Shown here one piece after another: positions 5,419 to 8,611 of a DNA stretch of 8,611 nt (its first letter is position 1; the number at the start of each line of letters is the position of its first letter). The DNA comes from Alphaproteobacteria bacterium (GTDB lineage Bacteria > Pseudomonadota > Alphaproteobacteria > Caulobacterales > Parvularculaceae), in the NCBI GenBank assembly GCA_030428745.1, contig JAUIEG010000088.1:1-8611 (forward strand). Reading direction: 5' to 3'. Position numbers and translations under genes: made by a program. The notes beneath the pieces were generated by a model. It was not told the origin of the DNA. It did no database searches and saw only the letters and a program-made list of their open reading frames with translations.

Positions 5419-6849
5419 ATGACGGCTTATCCCGAACTTTATATGATCATCGATGGCGAACGGATTTCTAAAGGAAGCCGCCGCACACATCGCGTCGTGA
5501 ATCCAGCGACGGAGGAAACGCTTGGCGAGCTGCCGCTCGCCGACGCGGCCGACCTCGACCGCGCGCTGGAGACTGCACAGAAAGGCTTTAAGATCTGGCG
5601 CAATTCAACGCCGCAGGAGCGCGCCGCCGTCCTGCAAGGCGCGGCGCGGTTGATGCTGGAGCGCGCTGACGACATTGCGCGCATCGCCACCATGGAAGAA
5701 GGAAAGCCTTTCGCCGAAGCCCGCATCGAGATCATGATGAATGTGGGGCTTTTCAATTTCTACGCCGGCGAGTGCCAACGCCTTTATGGCCGCACACTGG
5801 TACGGCCGGCGGGCATGCGCTCAACCGTAACCAAAGAGCCTGTCGGGCCCGTCGCCGCTTTTTCGCCCTGGAACTTCCCTATCGGCAATCCCGGCCGCAA
5901 ACTGGGCGCCCCCATCGCCGCCGGCTGCTCCGTCATCATGAAATCAGCGGAAGAAACGCCTGCGTCCGCGCTCGCGGTATTGCAAGCGCTGCTCGATGCA
6001 GGGCTTCCCAAAGAAGTGGCGCAAGCCGTCTTCGGCGTGCCCGACGAGGTCTCGCGTCATCTGCTCGCGTCACCGATCATTCGCAAGCTTTCCTTCACTG
6101 GATCGACTGCCATCGGCAAACATCTCGCCAAACTCGCCGCCGAAGACATGAAGCGCACGACGATGGAGCTTGGCGGTCATGGCCCGGTGCTTGTCTTCAA
6201 AGACATTGATCTCGACAAGGTGCTCGACACGGTCGTGCCGCAGAAATTCCGCAACGCCGGACAGGTCTGTGTCTCGCCGACGCGTTTCATGATTCAGGAA
6301 GAAATCTATGACGACTTCGTCGCTGGATACACGAAACGCGCCAAAGCGCTGAACATCGGCAACGGTCTTGACGAAGGTGTGCAGATGGGCCCCATGGCCA
6401 ATCCTCGCCGCCCCGACGCCATGGAACAACTCATCGGCGACGCTGTGTCGAAAGGCGCCAAGCTTCACACCGGCGGCGAACGCATCGGCAATCAGGGCTT
6501 CTATTTCGCACCGACTGTTCTCTCGGACGTTCCTCAAGCCAGCGAGATCATGAATACCGAACCTTTCGGTCCCGTGGCGCTGTGTAATCCGTTCAAGTCT
6601 GAAGATGATGCGATCACCGAAGCGAACCGCCTTCCCTATGGCCTCGCCGCTTACGCCTGGACGCAAGACTCCGGCCGTCAAAAGCGTCTCGCCCATGAAG
6701 TCGAGACCGGCATGCTCGGCATCAACACCGTGATGATCGGCGGCGCCGATTCACCTTTTGGCGGCGTCAAATGGTCAGGACATGGGGCTGAAGACGGGCC
6801 CGAAGGCGTCGAAGCCTGCCTCGTCACCAAAGTCGTTCACGAAGGATAA
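5419..6849 (+). CDS. NAD(P)+-dependent aldehyde dehydrogenase
   Basis: This 476-residue protein is a full-length member of the aldehyde dehydrogenase superfamily and oxidises an aldehyde to the acid in the cytosol. The key residues are present: Asn152 in SPWNFP, Lys175 in IMKSAEETP, the cofactor motif GSTAIG (228-233), the general base Glu250 in MELGGHGP, the nucleophile Cys284 in GQVCVSP, and Glu381 in EPFGP. Overall it resembles the succinate-semialdehyde/vanillin/benzaldehyde dehydrogenase branch. The usual Pro after Lys175 is Ser (KSAEE rather than KPAEE), a mild change next to the adenosine-ribose site. The start follows the SnoaL-like gene by 2 nt with AAGGA at 5403-5407, and the next gene begins 3 nt after its stop, so co-transcription is very likely. 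The context points to an aromatic aldehyde, but substrate and NAD/NADP preference cannot be read directly. Confidence 0.97.
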   Translation: MTAYPELYMIIDGERISKGSRRTHRVVNPATEETLGELPLADAADLDRALETAQKGFKIWRNSTPQERAAVLQGAARLMLERADDIARIATMEEGKPFAEARIEIMMNVGLFNFYAGECQRLYGRTLVRPAGMRSTVTKEPVGPVAAFSPWNFPIGNPGRKLGAPIAAGCSVIMKSAEETPASALAVLQALLDAGLPKEVAQAVFGVPDEVSRHLLASPIIRKLSFTGSTAIGKHLAKLAAEDMKRTTMELGGHGPVLVFKDIDLDKVLDTVVPQKFRNAGQVCVSPTRFMIQEEIYDDFVAGYTKRAKALNIGNGLDEGVQMGPMANPRRPDAMEQLIGDAVSKGAKLHTGGERIGNQGFYFAPTVLSDVPQASEIMNTEPFGPVALCNPFKSEDDAITEANRLPYGLAAYAWTQDSGRQKRLAHEVETGMLGINTVMIGGADSPFGGVKWSGHGAEDGPEGVEACLVTKVVHEG

Positions 6850-6852
6850 TCC

Positions 6853-7905
6853 ATGACGCATGAACTAAAGACGGGCGGTGATCGCGGCTATCTGCGCATC
6901 GCGACGGAAGAAGCTTTCGCCACCCAAGAACAAATCGACGCCTTCCTCAGGATGGTGAAAGACGGCACAGCGGACAAGGGCATGGTCTCGCTCTGGGGTT
7001 TTTACGCCCAGTCGCCGTCGGAGCGGGCGCAGCAAATTATGGAACGCCTTCTCGATCTTGACGACCTACGCCTTAAGCACATGGATGAGACGGGAATCGA
7101 TGTTGCGATCCTGTCGCTCACGTCACCCGGCGTGCAACCGCTTCCTACTGAGGAAGCGAAAGCCATCGTCACGCGCGCCAACGATTATCTTCAGGAAGCC
7201 GTCGCGCGCCATCCGACACGGTTTGTCGGCATGACCAGCATCGCCCCGCAGGACCCCGAATGGAGTGCGAAGGAAATTCATCGCGGCGCCGAGATGGGCT
7301 TTAAAGGCGTCATGGTGAACAGCCACACGCAAGGCGAATATCTCGACGATCCGAAATTCGATCCGATCTTCAAAGCGCTCGAGGCGACTGGACAGCCGCT
7401 CTATATCCACCCCTCTACGCCGCCGGATTCGATGATCGACCCTATGCTGGAAGCGGGACTCGACGGCGCCATTTTCGGCTTCGGCGTCGAGACGGGGATG
7501 CATCTCCTGCGTCTCATCACCATCGGCATTTTCGACAGATATCCGAACCTGCAGATTATCGTCGGCCATATGGGCGAAGCCTTGCCCTATTGGCTTTATC
7601 GTCTCGATTACATGCACCAGGCGGGCGTCAGATCGAAACGTTATGAGCGTATGAAGCCGCTGAAAAAAACAATCGCCGACTATATGCGGTCAAATGTCTA
7701 CATCACCTCGAGCGGCATGGCCTGGGAGCCGGCGATCAAGTTCTGTCAGTCCGTGATTGGCGAGGACCGCGTCATGTATGCGATGGACTATCCCTATCAG
7801 TTTGTCCCCGACGAAGTGCGGACACATGACCTGCTCGACATATCGCCCGAAACCAAGAAAAAACTGATGCAAACAAACGCCGAGCGAGCGTTCAAGCTAA
7901 CATAA
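6853..7905 (+). CDS. Amidohydrolase-2 family protein, probable aromatic-acid decarboxylase
   Basis: This 350-residue full-length TIM-barrel metalloenzyme is of the COG2159 type and is paralogous to the protein at the left edge. The N-terminal metal motif is TEEAF, with Glu19 and with Ala21 in the place that is His in gamma-resorcylate decarboxylase; as I recall, 2,3-dihydroxybenzoate decarboxylases also have Ala here. His186 (YIHPS), His239 (GHMGE), Glu242 and Asp312 (AMDYPYQ) complete the expected metal and acid/base set. HMDETGID (77-84) followed by LSLTSPGVQ (88-96) is a family hallmark. Known relatives include 5-carboxyvanillate decarboxylase LigW, which removes CO2 from an aromatic acid in lignin biphenyl breakdown. 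Its place right after the aldehyde dehydrogenase (3 nt gap; AAGGA at 6842-6846) suggests that it acts on the acid made there. Hydrolase or hydratase activity, as in LigJ-type relatives, remains possible. Confidence 0.93.
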   Translation: MTHELKTGGDRGYLRIATEEAFATQEQIDAFLRMVKDGTADKGMVSLWGFYAQSPSERAQQIMERLLDLDDLRLKHMDETGIDVAILSLTSPGVQPLPTEEAKAIVTRANDYLQEAVARHPTRFVGMTSIAPQDPEWSAKEIHRGAEMGFKGVMVNSHTQGEYLDDPKFDPIFKALEATGQPLYIHPSTPPDSMIDPMLEAGLDGAIFGFGVETGMHLLRLITIGIFDRYPNLQIIVGHMGEALPYWLYRLDYMHQAGVRSKRYERMKPLKKTIADYMRSNVYITSSGMAWEPAIKFCQSVIGEDRVMYAMDYPYQFVPDEVRTHDLLDISPETKKKLMQTNAERAFKLT

Positions 7906-7927
7906 CCGGGACGAGGAACAGCACATC

Positions 7928-8611
7928 ATGGCCGCCAAAGATGTAGAGAGCGCCGGCGCGACAAAGCTTGGCGGCCGCACCGCTTGGTATGCGTTATTCC
8001 TGGTGACGCTGACGACCGCCATGTCTATGGTGGACCGGCAAATTCTCGCCATTTTGGCGCCGCAGATCAAAGCCGACCTCAATATTGGCGACGCCGAGAT
8101 GGGCGTTCTTTACGGCGCCGTCTTCGGATTATTTTACTCTGTCTTCTCTCTTCCGTTAGGCCGTCTCGCTGATGGCTGGGTACGCACCAGACTTTTGAGC
8201 ATTTCCATTTTCGGCTGGTCGATTATGACCGGTCTCGCCGGCTTTGCGAATGGCTTCGGCATGCTTGCCCTCTCGCGGCTGGGCGTCGGCGTCGGCGAGG
8301 CAAGCTCACAACCCGCGGGCATGTCGCTCCTGTCCGACCTTTTCCCGAAAAAACAGCGCGGCACCATCACGGCGGCGATGTCGATTGGCGTCGCCCTCGG
8401 CGTTGGCGGCGCCCTGATGCTTGGCGGCGCCGTCGCGGATGGGTGGGACACCGCATACGCAGATGGCGGCGCTCCATTGGGACTGAGAGGCTGGCAAGCG
8501 GCTTTCCTGGTCGCCGCAGCGCCGGGGCTGTTGTTGAGCGTTCTTCTTGCACGCTTGCCGGAACCGGTTCGCGGCGCATCAGACGGCGTTCTCGCCAAGC
8601 CCGACCCGGCG
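7928..8611 (+). CDS. MFS transporter, spinster-like (3' end outside window)
   Basis: This gene encodes the N-terminal 228 residues of a major facilitator superfamily transporter in the inner membrane; the frame is open through the last base. After a short cytoplasmic tail, hydrophobic segments lie at about 19-45, 57-77, 88-106, 107-125, 150-170 and 188-208, consistent with TM1-TM6. MVDRQILAILAPQIKADL (34-51) and the loop 2-3 signature GRLADGWVRTRLL (78-90) match the spinster-like branch common in alphaproteobacteria. LSRLGVGVGEASSQPAGMSL in TM4 is also typical. The start has GAGGA (7913-7917) 10 nt upstream and lies 22 nt after the amidohydrolase stop, so it closes the visible part of the operon. 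Uptake of the aromatic substrate is the simplest role; export of an intermediate is the alternative. Further operon genes may lie downstream. Confidence 0.93.
   Translation, partial: MAAKDVESAGATKLGGRTAWYALFLVTLTTAMSMVDRQILAILAPQIKADLNIGDAEMGVLYGAVFGLFYSVFSLPLGRLADGWVRTRLLSISIFGWSIMTGLAGFANGFGMLALSRLGVGVGEASSQPAGMSLLSDLFPKKQRGTITAAMSIGVALGVGGALMLGGAVADGWDTAYADGGAPLGLRGWQAAFLVAAAPGLLLSVLLARLPEPVRGASDGVLAKPDPA

Noticed and set aside
6070..6696. Long antisense open frame inside the aldehyde dehydrogenase gene
   Set aside because: It is a GC-driven shadow of a strongly conserved ALDH gene and has no family motif of its own.
7123..7617. Antisense open frame inside the second amidohydrolase gene
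   Set aside because: It is a shadow of conserved coding sequence with no plausible product.

Overview
This 8.6 kb window has the look of an alphaproteobacterial chromosome. It is GC-rich and densely coded, with ATG starts, clear Shine-Dalgarno sites, short intergenic gaps, and enzyme families typical of sphingomonads and related aromatic degraders. The taxon cannot be fixed from the sequence alone. It holds nine protein genes, two of them cut by the window edges. I saw no RNA genes, mobile elements, CRISPR arrays or broken genes.

Layout, left to right: (1) the 3' part of an amidohydrolase-2 / decarboxylase-family gene (+, 2-964). It converges on a class I SAM methyltransferase gene (-, 961-1797), and the two stop codons share the palindrome TTAA. 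(2) A 258 bp divergent intergenic region with nested perfect inverted repeats and a leader hairpin. (3) Two translationally coupled glutathione S-transferase genes (+, 2056-2817 and 2817-3599). (4) An SDR-family dehydrogenase gene (-, 3608-4498) converging on the second GST with an 8 nt gap. (5) A 195 bp divergent intergenic region. (6) A tight + strand operon: SnoaL/NTF2-like protein (4694-5416), aldehyde dehydrogenase (5419-6849), a second amidohydrolase-2 protein (6853-7905), and an MFS transporter (from 7928, running off the right edge).

Reading as a system (inference): the families together resemble the toolkit sphingomonads use on lignin-derived aromatic dimers. The SDR looks like the LigD/LigL/LigN/LigO C-alpha dehydrogenases. 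The first GST resembles the LigF/BaeA beta-etherases and has Asn14-Ser15 where glutathione is activated. The second GST has Pro in place of that Asn, which suggests a heterodimer like the published BaeA-BaeB pair. The SnoaL/NTF2 protein belongs to the broad fold family that includes LdpA, the cofactor-free diarylpropane lyase. The two amidohydrolases belong to the metal-dependent non-oxidative decarboxylase family (gamma-resorcylate, 2,3-dihydroxybenzoate and 5-carboxyvanillate decarboxylases). The aldehyde dehydrogenase would oxidise an aldehyde product, and the MFS protein would move substrate or product across the membrane. No ring-cleavage dioxygenase, O-demethylase or regulator gene is visible, so this would be a peripheral (upper) pathway. 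The actual substrate is unknown. A related cluster for another aromatic, terpenoid or xenobiotic compound cannot be excluded.
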